Shown piece by piece: positions 56,916 to 63,998 of a DNA stretch of 64,000 nucleotides. The first letter of the stretch is position 1. Each line of letters starts with the position of its first letter. The stretch is from Persephonella sp. Its GTDB lineage: Bacteria > Aquificota > Aquificia > Aquificales > Hydrogenothermaceae. Under the pieces are notes generated by a model, which made no database searches, was not told the origin of the DNA, and saw only the letters and a program-made list of their open reading frames with translations. Both the position numbers and the translations under genes were made by a program. The stretch spans positions 1-64,000 of the forward strand of contig JALSNI010000067.1 in NCBI GenBank assembly GCA_026987075.1. Direction: 5' to 3'.

Positions 56916-57326
56916 ATGACAATAGAAATTTCTTTTCAGGACTTTAGAAAACTTGTCCAGTTTGAAATTGCTCAGATAATAAGGTTTGGATGTCCAGCTA
57001 CATTTAGTATTGGTTTTTTAAGACCTGAAAAGCAGGAACTTTTTGGTGAGCTTAGAGATGTAATTTCTGAAGCGTTAAGAGAAACAGATGTTATGTCTGT
57101 GTATGATAACAACATATTTCTGATATTACCGGGAGCAGACAAAAAGGGAGCACAGTTTGTCAGTAGAGCTATATATGACTTTTTCAATGGTGAAGTTGTT
57201 GAGGTTTATGTAGAGTATCCTGATGATGGTGATAGTTGTGAGAAACTATTAAATGCTTTAGATACAGAAACAAGAAAAAAGTTTGGATACATATTAGAAA
57301 GTATCTTTAAACAATGGGACAGCTAA
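56916..57326 (+). CDS. Small degenerate GGDEF-like domain protein
   Basis: 136 residues. The segment SEALRETDVMSVYDNNIFLILPGADKKGAQFV aligns in pattern with the diguanylate-cyclase core (R.TD...RYGGDEF..LLP.), but the GGDEF motif itself is YDNNIF. It should therefore lack cyclase activity and may be a sensor or structural remnant. Strong Shine-Dalgarno (AAGGAGGAGG). It lies between the two permease subunit genes and overlaps the dppC-like start by 13 bases. Confidence 0.55.
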   Translation: MTIEISFQDFRKLVQFEIAQIIRFGCPATFSIGFLRPEKQELFGELRDVISEALRETDVMSVYDNNIFLILPGADKKGAQFVSRAIYDFFNGEVVEVYVEYPDDGDSCEKLLNALDTETRKKFGYILESIFKQWDS

Positions 57327-58372
57327 TTAAGTACATAAAGAAAAATAAACTTGCCTATATGTCTCTATACATATTGGGTATTTTATACTTTTTAGCTATA
57401 TTTGCTGACTTTATATCTCCATATCCCTATGACCTCCAGCATAGAGATACTCCTTACCATCCTCCCACACAGATACATTTTTTTGATAGAGAGGGGAATT
57501 TTTCATTACGACCATTTGTTTACGAATATAAACTTATTGACCCTGTATTTAAAAAATATGAGATAGATTATACGAAAAAGCATTTCATTTATTTCTTTGT
57601 AAAGGGAGAAAAACATTATTTATTGGGAGTTATTCCTACAGATATTCATCTGTTTGGTGTGGAAGAAGGAAAGATATTTCTCCTTGGAGCAGACCATTTA
57701 GGTAGAGACATATTTTCACGGCTCCTTTATGGAGGGAGAATCTCTTTATCTATCGGAATTATTGGTGTTTTGATTTCTTTCAGTATTGGAGCAGTTATTG
57801 GGGGTGTATCTGGCTATTTTGGTGGCAGAGTAGATAACATACTTATGAGAATATCAGAAATTGTAATGTCATTTCCCGGCTTTTATCTTATGCTTGCTCT
57901 CAGAGCAATATTCCCTATAACCTTATCCTCTGTTCAGGTTTATCTGCTTATTGTTGTGATATTGTCTTTTATAGGCTGGGCTGGACTTGCAAGGGTTATA
58001 AGGGGAATGGTTCTCTCTATCAGAGAGCAGGAGTTTGTCCTTGCTGCAAAAAGTTATGGTGCTTCTTCTATCAGAATTATAACAAGGCATATTCTACCAA
58101 ACACATTCTCTTATCTTCTTATTGCTGCAACACTTTCCATTCCCGGCTACATATTGGGAGAAAGTGCCCTTTCTCTTCTTGGTCTTGGTATTCAGGAACC
58201 TTACGCAAGCTGGGGCAATATGCTCGCATCAGCAAGGAGCATATCTGCCGTATCCAACTATCCGTGGATACTTGCTCCCGGCATTGCTATATTCATAACA
58301 ATACTGGCATTTAACCTTTTAGGAGATGCTCTCAGAGATGCCCTTGATCCTAAACTGAGAAAAATGTTGTAA
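57314..58372 (+). CDS. Peptide/nickel-type ABC permease, DppC-like
   Basis: 352 residues, longer than classical DppC because a ~100-residue external segment (FDREGNFSLRPFVYEYKLID onward) follows the first transmembrane helix, as in some extended DppC/YejE relatives. The remaining five helices come after LLGADHLGRDIFSRLLYGGR, a DppC hallmark, with EAA loop EFVLAAKSYGASSIRIITRH. Partner of the DppB-like permease. Confidence 0.9.
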   Translation: MGQLIKYIKKNKLAYMSLYILGILYFLAIFADFISPYPYDLQHRDTPYHPPTQIHFFDREGNFSLRPFVYEYKLIDPVFKKYEIDYTKKHFIYFFVKGEKHYLLGVIPTDIHLFGVEEGKIFLLGADHLGRDIFSRLLYGGRISLSIGIIGVLISFSIGAVIGGVSGYFGGRVDNILMRISEIVMSFPGFYLMLALRAIFPITLSSVQVYLLIVVILSFIGWAGLARVIRGMVLSIREQEFVLAAKSYGASSIRIITRHILPNTFSYLLIAATLSIPGYILGESALSLLGLGIQEPYASWGNMLASARSISAVSNYPWILAPGIAIFITILAFNLLGDALRDALDPKLRKML

Positions 58373-58385
58373 AAAATCTTTACAG

Positions 58386-58402
58386 TGTAAAAACCTTTTA
58401 CA
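58386..58402. promoter_or_regulatory. Upstream palindrome 1 (candidate enhancer-binding-protein site)
   Basis: TGTAAAA-ACC-TTTTACA, embedded in perfect 9-base arms AGTGTAAAA/TTTTACACT. It sits about 160 bases before the predicted sigma-54 start. It could alternatively act as a terminator stem for the dppC-like gene that ends 13 bases earlier. Confidence 0.55.
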
Positions 58403-58454
58403 CTTTACTGTAAGTTTCTCATTTTTATAAAACTCTGTAAGCATTAAATCTAAC

Positions 58455-58471
58455 TGTAAAAAAATTTTACA
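58455..58471. promoter_or_regulatory. Upstream palindrome 2 (candidate enhancer-binding-protein site)
   Basis: TGTAAAA-AAA-TTTTACA repeats the arms of palindrome 1 exactly, with centres 69 bases apart. It sits about 90 bases before the predicted sigma-54 start, where activator dimers normally bind. Confidence 0.6.
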
Positions 58472-58526
58472 TTTTCACAGAACACCTGTTTATCTAAAAG
58501 TATATATTTTTCAACTACTTATACAC

Positions 58527-58542
58527 TGGCATGCGTTTTGCT
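58527..58542 (+). promoter_or_regulatory. Sigma-54 (-24/-12) promoter of the amyloid-like operon
   Basis: TGGCATGCGTTTTGCT matches the consensus TGGCAC-N5-TTGCW, with GG and GC at the required spacing. The start of transcription would be near 58553, at the first ribosome-binding site of the operon. Confidence 0.8.
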
Positions 58543-58567
58543 ACTTACATATGGAGGAAAAAAAGTA

Positions 58568-58774
58568 GTGAATAGGAGAATTCTAAACTTGCTTTTGGGA
58601 ACAGTAATATCAGCCTTAATAAACAACATAAAGTTATCTGAAATTAAAGACGGGGAATTAGAGGGGGTTTAGGGAGGGTTTTATCAGATAAAAATAGAAC
58701 AGGAGCAAAGCCAGAAAATAATACTCTGGGATGGGAAAAAGGTTTTTCAATTTAAGTGGAATAAAAATCACTAA
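58568..58774 (+). pseudogene. Short exported-protein ORF interrupted by an in-frame TAG
   Basis: From GTG 58568 the frame gives a signal-peptide-like start (RRILNLLLGTVISALINN), then IKLSEIKDGELEGV, TAG at 58670-58672, then GGFYQIKIEQEQ and on to TAA at 58772: 34 codons, amber, 33 codons. The sequence around the amber matches the leader motif of the two repeat proteins downstream (DDALEEVSGQG, DSELDSVYAQG), with the TAG exactly where Ser or Tyr stands. GGAGG is 10 bases before the GTG. It is either a gene broken by one nonsense change or a readthrough product. Its stop lies 14 bases before the repeat-protein start. Confidence 0.55.
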
Positions 58775-58788
58775 GGGAGGTATAGGTT

Positions 58789-61359
58789 ATGAGACACAGA
58801 AAGAGAAAACTACTGGCAGCTGCAGTTCTCGCAGTGGCAGTATCAACACAGTCAATAGCACAACCTGAAGCAGTCTCAGATGATGCTTTAGAGGAAGTTT
58901 CTGGGCAGGGGCTTCAAGTTGTAGAAAACCACAATGCAACATTCCCAGGGGCTGGAAATCAAGGATTAGGTTCAACAAAAATGCAGAACAATAACGTTGA
59001 TTCTGTCCAGATTAATGATGAAGGTATGATTGGAAGTCAGTTAGGATTAGGTGCAGTTTATGCAAACTCAGCAGTTAACACGACAGCCAACATGTTAAGC
59101 AATTTAGGACAGGCTCAAACCTCTAAAGCAGAGATTAAACAATCTAATAAAAACTTCCAGAAAAATCACAGCAATTATGCAAAAGCTACAGATATAGCTA
59201 TTGCTGGAAACTTAAATAAGCAGACACAACTGATAAACAACGAGATAAGAAAAGGGGACATATTAGAAATAGTTAGACAGAACAACAACAACAACTCTGT
59301 TCAGCTGAATGATTCTGCCCAGGCAGAATCTTCTGGAATAATTCTTGTTAATGCTGCTGCATCTGCTGTAGGAACGGGTGTTAACATTTTTGCTACAGGG
59401 AGTTTAATAGACTCTTCAGTAACACAGTATAACGACCAAATAGCCTCTAATTTTGATAACACTGCAGAAGCAGTAGGAGGGGACAACCCTACAGCATTGG
59501 CTTCAAATGCTGAATCAAGGGGAACCCAGATAATTAACAACGGTGGGGAAATACTATCTCACGAAGACAAGTGGGAAAATGTTGTTATATATAATCAGGA
59601 CAACAATAACAACTCGCTCCAGATTAATGATAAGGCTCAATCAAACGCAAACTACATACTCCTTAAAAATCTTGCGAAAACAGCAGCTAACAATGGCTTA
59701 AACATTATATATGCTGACAATATTGAAACCTCAAAAATATCTCAGGCTAATAAACAGTTTGCATCCAATCACAGTAACATAGCAAAGGCAAAGAGTGGAA
59801 AAGGAAACGGAACTGCAATAGCTCTAAATCTGAATAAGGAAAGACAGTATATAGACAACGGTAGATATTACGATAAAGGGGATAGGACTGAAGACTCACC
59901 TAAAGCAACTATCATAGACCAGGACAACAATAATAACTCTGTTCAACTTAATCATAATGCTCAAAATGGTGTAAGAGGTTTTGTGGTAGAAAATGGAGCC
60001 AACTCGGCAATGAATACAGGCTTAAATCTCGCTTTTATTCCAGGTGACGTTGTAGATTCTACCGTAACTCAAAGAAATATTCAGGTTTCAAACAACTATA
60101 ACAACACTGCTTACGGAGAAAACATAGCTGGAGCCGGAAATGTAGAACAAGGAGCAACCCAAACAGTAGATAATTTCTGGACAGAAGTTAAAGACCAGGA
60201 TAACAATAATAACTCTGTTCAGATTAATGATGCTGCGCAAAGTAATGCTGTTGTAGGAGTTTTAGAAAATGTTGCAAACTCGGCTTCAAATATTGGAGTG
60301 AACATACTTTCAGGTAGTGACGTAGACCCATTTGTGGCAACTAATAGTTTTTCAACGTCTCTAATACAGGAAAATAAACAAACAGCTATTAATCACAGGA
60401 ATATAGCTATTTCTGAGTTTGAAGAAGGAATTGCAGTGGCTACCAACTTTAACAAGCAAACACAGGTAATCAAAAATTACACAACAGATGACCCTCTTGC
60501 TATGGCTTTGATAGAAGACCAAGACAACAATAACAACTCTGTTCAGTTAAACGATGACGCCCAATCTTCTTCTGCCAGCTTAATAACTGTAAACTCTGCG
60601 CTCTCTGGTGTAAACACAGGGATGAACATCCTGAACGCCAACAAAGTCAGCGGAACTATAACACAGAAAAACATGCAGATTGCATCTAACTTTGAAAATA
60701 TTGCGCAAAGTAATAACATAGCTTTTGCAGGTAATGCTGAAATTACAGATGGAACTTTTTATAAAACAGGTGAACCTGAAGCAGGACAGATGATAGAAAA
60801 TGTTCATGTCTGGGTAAAAGAAGGACACACTCAAAACAACAACAACAACTCTGTTCAGCTGAATGACAATGCTCAAAAAGGTTATGTGGGACTTGTTTTA
60901 GTAAATGTTGCCAATTCTGCACTTAACGTTGGAAGTAACATTATGAATGTTGATGTTCTGGCAGATGGAGAAGTTAGACAGATAAACAAACAAAGTGCAG
61001 GAAATCATAATAATGTAGCAAAAGCTAAAAACTTAGCCTTGGCATCAAACATAAACAAAGAAAAGCAATACATATACAACTGTAATTGTTTGGCAATTGA
61101 AGGAGAACAGAACAATAACATGAATTCTGTTCAGATAAACGGAAACGCTCAAAGTGATGTTGCAGCCCTCATATTAGTAAACGCTGCAAACTCTGCAGGA
61201 AATACAGCTCTAAATCTCCTTAATGTTAACGCTATAGAGGGAGGAGCTATCAGCCAGATAAATGTGAGCTCTTCAACTAACTTCTCCAATACAGCTGCTG
61301 GAAGCACGGCTATAGCAGGTAACGGCGATTTTGGAATAGACATAGGTTTTCCTTTCTAA
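58789..61359 (+). CDS. FapC-like secreted amyloid-type repeat protein
   Basis: 856 residues. A basic signal peptide (RKRKLLAAAVLAVAVSTQSIA) precedes the leader motif AVSDDALEEVSGQGLQVV. The rest is Asn/Gln/Ala-rich with eight repeats of about 92-108 residues, each built on a core like QDNNNNSVQLNDNAQ (core Ser at 72, 170, 276, 384, 476, 584, 688, 780), then a LVNAANSALNTGLNI-like segment and a linker with QxNxQxAxNHxN. Composition and regular repeats fit cross-beta functional amyloids such as FapC or curli. Function as surface fibre or biofilm protein is inferred from the neighbouring C39 peptidase and barrel genes. Strong Shine-Dalgarno (AAGGGAGG). Confidence 0.8.
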   Translation: MRHRKRKLLAAAVLAVAVSTQSIAQPEAVSDDALEEVSGQGLQVVENHNATFPGAGNQGLGSTKMQNNNVDSVQINDEGMIGSQLGLGAVYANSAVNTTANMLSNLGQAQTSKAEIKQSNKNFQKNHSNYAKATDIAIAGNLNKQTQLINNEIRKGDILEIVRQNNNNNSVQLNDSAQAESSGIILVNAAASAVGTGVNIFATGSLIDSSVTQYNDQIASNFDNTAEAVGGDNPTALASNAESRGTQIINNGGEILSHEDKWENVVIYNQDNNNNSLQINDKAQSNANYILLKNLAKTAANNGLNIIYADNIETSKISQANKQFASNHSNIAKAKSGKGNGTAIALNLNKERQYIDNGRYYDKGDRTEDSPKATIIDQDNNNNSVQLNHNAQNGVRGFVVENGANSAMNTGLNLAFIPGDVVDSTVTQRNIQVSNNYNNTAYGENIAGAGNVEQGATQTVDNFWTEVKDQDNNNNSVQINDAAQSNAVVGVLENVANSASNIGVNILSGSDVDPFVATNSFSTSLIQENKQTAINHRNIAISEFEEGIAVATNFNKQTQVIKNYTTDDPLAMALIEDQDNNNNSVQLNDDAQSSSASLITVNSALSGVNTGMNILNANKVSGTITQKNMQIASNFENIAQSNNIAFAGNAEITDGTFYKTGEPEAGQMIENVHVWVKEGHTQNNNNNSVQLNDNAQKGYVGLVLVNVANSALNVGSNIMNVDVLADGEVRQINKQSAGNHNNVAKAKNLALASNINKEKQYIYNCNCLAIEGEQNNNMNSVQINGNAQSDVAALILVNAANSAGNTALNLLNVNAIEGGAISQINVSSSTNFSNTAAGSTAIAGNGDFGIDIGFPF
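58981..61350 (+). repeat. Eight tandem coding repeats (~276-324 bases each), alternating types A and B
   Basis: Each unit starts with an Asn-run core (NNNNSVQLNDNAQ-like). Units 1, 3, 5 and 7 (type A) continue with NHxN...NxNKxxQ (for example SNYAKATDIAIAGNLNKQTQ). Units 2, 4, 6 and 8 (type B) have N(F/Y)xN...AGN (for example NNTAYGENIAGAGNVEQGA). The order is strictly ABABABAB, so the true period is about 200 residues. Confidence 0.85.
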
Positions 61360-61367
61360 ATTTCTGG

Positions 61368-61385
61368 AGGGGGCTTAAGCCCCCT
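61368..61385 (+). terminator. Intra-operon terminator/attenuator after the repeat-protein gene
   Basis: AGGGGGCTTAAGCCCCCT is a perfect 18-base palindrome eight bases after the stop codon, followed by ATAAAATTTTTT. It should end most transcripts here, giving the fibre gene a much higher dose than the secretion genes downstream. Confidence 0.8.
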
Positions 61386-61417
61386 ATAAAATTTTTTAAC
61401 GAACGAAGGGGTCTAAT

Positions 61418-61771
61418 ATGAAAAAGATAACAATAAAAAGTATTTTCCTGATTATAATGATACTTATCTTTTCATTAAAAAGTCAGACAGTTGCAAAAGA
61501 TAAAGAGTTTGTTGTTTCCTTCGGGAATGGGGGACTTAAAAGTTTTGTCGTAAAGGACAACACATGTTTTAGCTACATAATGGGATATCCAAAGACAGAT
61601 AAAACAGTGCCCAATATTATGAACGAAGCAGTTTTATCCTCTTTGGCTGAAGCAAGAAAAAAGTTCAGTAAAGAGTACGACGGATTTATAAATGTAAGAG
61701 TTCAAATGCAGTTTGTAGATAGGAAGATGATTATCTATCAAATTTGCGGTGATTTAATTAGGAGGAAGTAG
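61418..61771 (+). CDS. Small exported protein of the amyloid-like operon
   Basis: 117 residues. An N-terminal signal peptide (IKSIFLIIMILIFSLKSQTVA) is followed by a short alpha/beta domain (AVLSSLAEARKKFSKEYDGF, VRVQMQFVDRKMIIYQICGD) with two Cys. It may occupy the place of FapE or a periplasmic chaperone, but no sequence motif supports either. Shine-Dalgarno GAAGGGG. It starts 33 bases after the attenuator hairpin and 2 bases before the next gene. Confidence 0.65.
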   Translation: MKKITIKSIFLIIMILIFSLKSQTVAKDKEFVVSFGNGGLKSFVVKDNTCFSYIMGYPKTDKTVPNIMNEAVLSSLAEARKKFSKEYDGFINVRVQMQFVDRKMIIYQICGDLIRRK

Positions 61772-61773
61772 TT

Positions 61774-62181
61774 ATGAGAAGGCTTATAGGTGCAGTTCTG
61801 TGTTCAGGAATTATTTTGAGCGGGGCTTTTGGAGAAAATATCTCTCAGGTTTCTGACAGTGAGCTTGATTCTGTTTATGCACAGGGATTTAACTTTGATA
61901 TAAATATTGACCATATGAAATCCTTTCACATTGGAGAGAACATATACAGCATAGACATTGGAGATATCAACATAAACGACGGAGGGATGCAGTTTAATCT
62001 AAACAGCAGTCTTATGCTGTCTGACAATGCCCAGTCAAACGCATTTATGCCCATAAACATCGTTGATTCAGCAGTAAATATTCCTATAAACATTGTGGTG
62101 ATAATGGGAGATAATAATGGAAGTATTAACATATCCAATTTACTCAACAGTATTAACAAATCCAATTTTATTGGACAGTAA
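61774..62181 (+). CDS. Minor amyloid-type protein with one repeat unit (FapB-like)
   Basis: 135 residues. Signal peptide (LIGAVLCSGIILSGAFG) followed by SQVSDSELDSVYAQGFNFD, matching the leader of the 856-residue protein. Residues about 77-110 (SSLMLSDNAQSNAFMPINIV, then DSAVNIPINI) correspond to one core plus the following segment of the large repeat protein. A nucleator or minor subunit role is plausible by analogy with FapB. Shine-Dalgarno AGGAGG is within the end of the preceding gene. Confidence 0.75.
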   Translation: MRRLIGAVLCSGIILSGAFGENISQVSDSELDSVYAQGFNFDINIDHMKSFHIGENIYSIDIGDININDGGMQFNLNSSLMLSDNAQSNAFMPINIVDSAVNIPINIVVIMGDNNGSINISNLLNSINKSNFIGQ

Positions 62182-62207
62182 AATCTCTTCTATGGAGGCC
62201 CCTGTTC

Positions 62208-62933
62208 ATGGTTGAGGGAAAAGGTTTAAAGCTTACATTAATCCTTCTTTTCTTTTACTTTATCCCTTTCCTTTCCCTCAGCCATGTTTTTTCACAGGAG
62301 AGGAAGACAGAGATTCCTGTAATCGTAGGAAGCAGCTTCGGAAAAGTTTATCTGAGACCAAAAGTTATGCCTTACAACGAAATAAAGATGAAAAATGTAG
62401 TGAAACAGAAATTAGATTACAGCTGTGGCTCTGCAGTTGTTGCCACATTGTTTAAATATTATCTTGGACTAAATGTTACAGAGGAAAGTATCATAAACGG
62501 TCTATTTAGAGTGGGAAACGTAAAAAAAATAATAAAAAGAAAAGGATTCTCTCTCCTTGATATTAAGAAGCTTGCTGTTGCTCTTGGTTACAAGGCAGCA
62601 GGGTATAGGACTGATGTAAGAGGTCTAGCAAAAATAGGTAAACCTGCTATTGTTTCAATAACAATCGGCAACTATAAACACTTTGTTATATTCAAAGGTA
62701 TAAGAAATGGTAGGGTTTTTTTGGCTGACCCATCTGTAGGAAATACAGTTATGTCTGTAGGTGAGTTTGAAAGGGTGTGGTACAGGAATATAGCTCTCGT
62801 TATATATCCCAAAAATGAAACAGGAATATTTGGTATATCTGATGAGGAGCTTAGCTATGTAAGCTCTGATTTTGTCAGACAATCTTTATACAGTAATGGT
62901 ATTCCTGGATACAAAACATTTAGTGATTTCTAA
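62208..62933 (+). CDS. Exported C39-family cysteine peptidase (FapD-like)
   Basis: 241 residues. A signal peptide (LKLTLILLFFYFIPFLSLS) is followed by a single C39 domain with the full catalytic set: Gln67, Cys73 in QKLDYSCGSAV, His158 in NYKHFVIF and Asp174 in LADPSVG. C39 domains usually cut after double-glycine leaders inside bacteriocin ABC exporters; here the domain stands alone, without membrane or ATPase parts, as in FapD. The likely substrates are the operon's leader-bearing repeat proteins. Confidence 0.88.
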   Translation: MVEGKGLKLTLILLFFYFIPFLSLSHVFSQERKTEIPVIVGSSFGKVYLRPKVMPYNEIKMKNVVKQKLDYSCGSAVVATLFKYYLGLNVTEESIINGLFRVGNVKKIIKRKGFSLLDIKKLAVALGYKAAGYRTDVRGLAKIGKPAIVSITIGNYKHFVIFKGIRNGRVFLADPSVGNTVMSVGEFERVWYRNIALVIYPKNETGIFGISDEELSYVSSDFVRQSLYSNGIPGYKTFSDF

Positions 62934-62963
62934 CATAATAGAAAAATAAGCAGGGGGCCGAAC

Positions 62964-63998
62964 ATGAGAGGAAAACTTCTTTTTTTCATTATCTTTCCTT
63001 TCTTTTCATTTCATTCCTATGCATCAGAAATTGAAAAAGCAAAAGAAATACTAAAAAAAGGAAAAACAGAAAAATATGAGGAAAGTCTAACCCAGTTTGA
63101 CAGGGGATATATCCTTTTAAAGAAAAGGCAGTTTGAAATAGAAAACAGCTTTTCATACATATACTACTCAGCAAATCAGATATATCTGAGTAGTTTTGCA
63201 ATTTTAGACCCAATATTTCTAACACTTGGAGAGTTTGGGATTGAAAATGCAAGGAGACATATATTCCAGTACAATCTGGCACTGAGATATGGAATAACAG
63301 ATTTCCTCCAGGCTGAAGTAAACATCCCTTTTATCTTCAGGCACGAAAGATATTCCGTTGTGGGAACAAATGCAGGAGAAAGAACTGCTGACGATTATGG
63401 TTTTGGAGATGTATCCATAGGTATGTCAATTCAACCTATCAAAGAGAGAAGAAGCAGACCTGCTGTAATATTTTCAGTGGCTTTTAAAACGAAAACAGGA
63501 AAAAGTCCTTTTAAAATTGACGACCCTAAAAAAGACCTTCCAACAGGAAGTGGTTATTATGCTGTAAAAGGTGGAGTAAACATATTAAAAAGTATTGACC
63601 CAGTTGTTGTCTTTGGTGGATTGGCCTATTCTTACAATATGCCTGAAGACGTAAGCAGAGTATATACACTAAACACTGGAAGTGGAACAACCTCTGCCAG
63701 ACTTGACAAGTTTTATCCTGGAGATACACTTAGCTTTAACATTGGGTTCGCATATGCCCTTTCCTACAACTTCTCCATGAACTTTCAGTTTGCTCAGGAT
63801 TATACTTTTACATCAAGAAGTAAAGTTAATGGTGTGAAATCTGACGTTAGCAACTCTACTATGAATTCTGCGACGCTGAAGATAGGAACAGGATGGGCTC
63901 TGTCAAAAAGGTCTTCACTGAACGTTTCACTTACAATGGGTCTGACAAATGATGCACCTGATTACGTTATTGAGTTTAGACTACCTGTAAGGTTTTAA
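62964..63998 (+). CDS. FapF-like outer-membrane beta-barrel secretion pore
   Basis: 344 residues. Signal peptide (LLFFIIFPFFSFHSYA), then a ~35-residue helical segment (EIEKAKEILKKGKTEKYEES), as in FapF, whose N-terminal coil gates the pore. The rest is amphipathic beta with ENSFSYIYYSANQIYL, RYGITDFLQAEVNIPF, FKTKTGKSPFKI and LPTGSGYYAVKGGVNIL, and ends in a strand with C-terminal Phe (EFRLPVRF), typical of Bam-inserted barrels. It is the last gene and complete in the window. Confidence 0.82.
   Translation: MRGKLLFFIIFPFFSFHSYASEIEKAKEILKKGKTEKYEESLTQFDRGYILLKKRQFEIENSFSYIYYSANQIYLSSFAILDPIFLTLGEFGIENARRHIFQYNLALRYGITDFLQAEVNIPFIFRHERYSVVGTNAGERTADDYGFGDVSIGMSIQPIKERRSRPAVIFSVAFKTKTGKSPFKIDDPKKDLPTGSGYYAVKGGVNILKSIDPVVVFGGLAYSYNMPEDVSRVYTLNTGSGTTSARLDKFYPGDTLSFNIGFAYALSYNFSMNFQFAQDYTFTSRSKVNGVKSDVSNSTMNSATLKIGTGWALSKRSSLNVSLTMGLTNDAPDYVIEFRLPVRF

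Noticed and set aside
58386-58471. The twin palindromes as NifA sites
   Set aside because: NifA sites are TGT-N10-ACA; these are TGT-N11-ACA with long fixed arms, and no nitrogen-fixation gene is present.
58670-58672. TAG read as pyrrolysine
   Set aside because: Nothing in the window points to pyrrolysine machinery, and the aligned residues in sister proteins are Ser and Tyr, so a nonsense change is simpler.
58981-61350. Repeat array as CRISPR or as a mobile element
   Set aside because: Repeats are about 300 bases, diverged, in frame and fully coding; no cas genes, transposase or terminal repeats.
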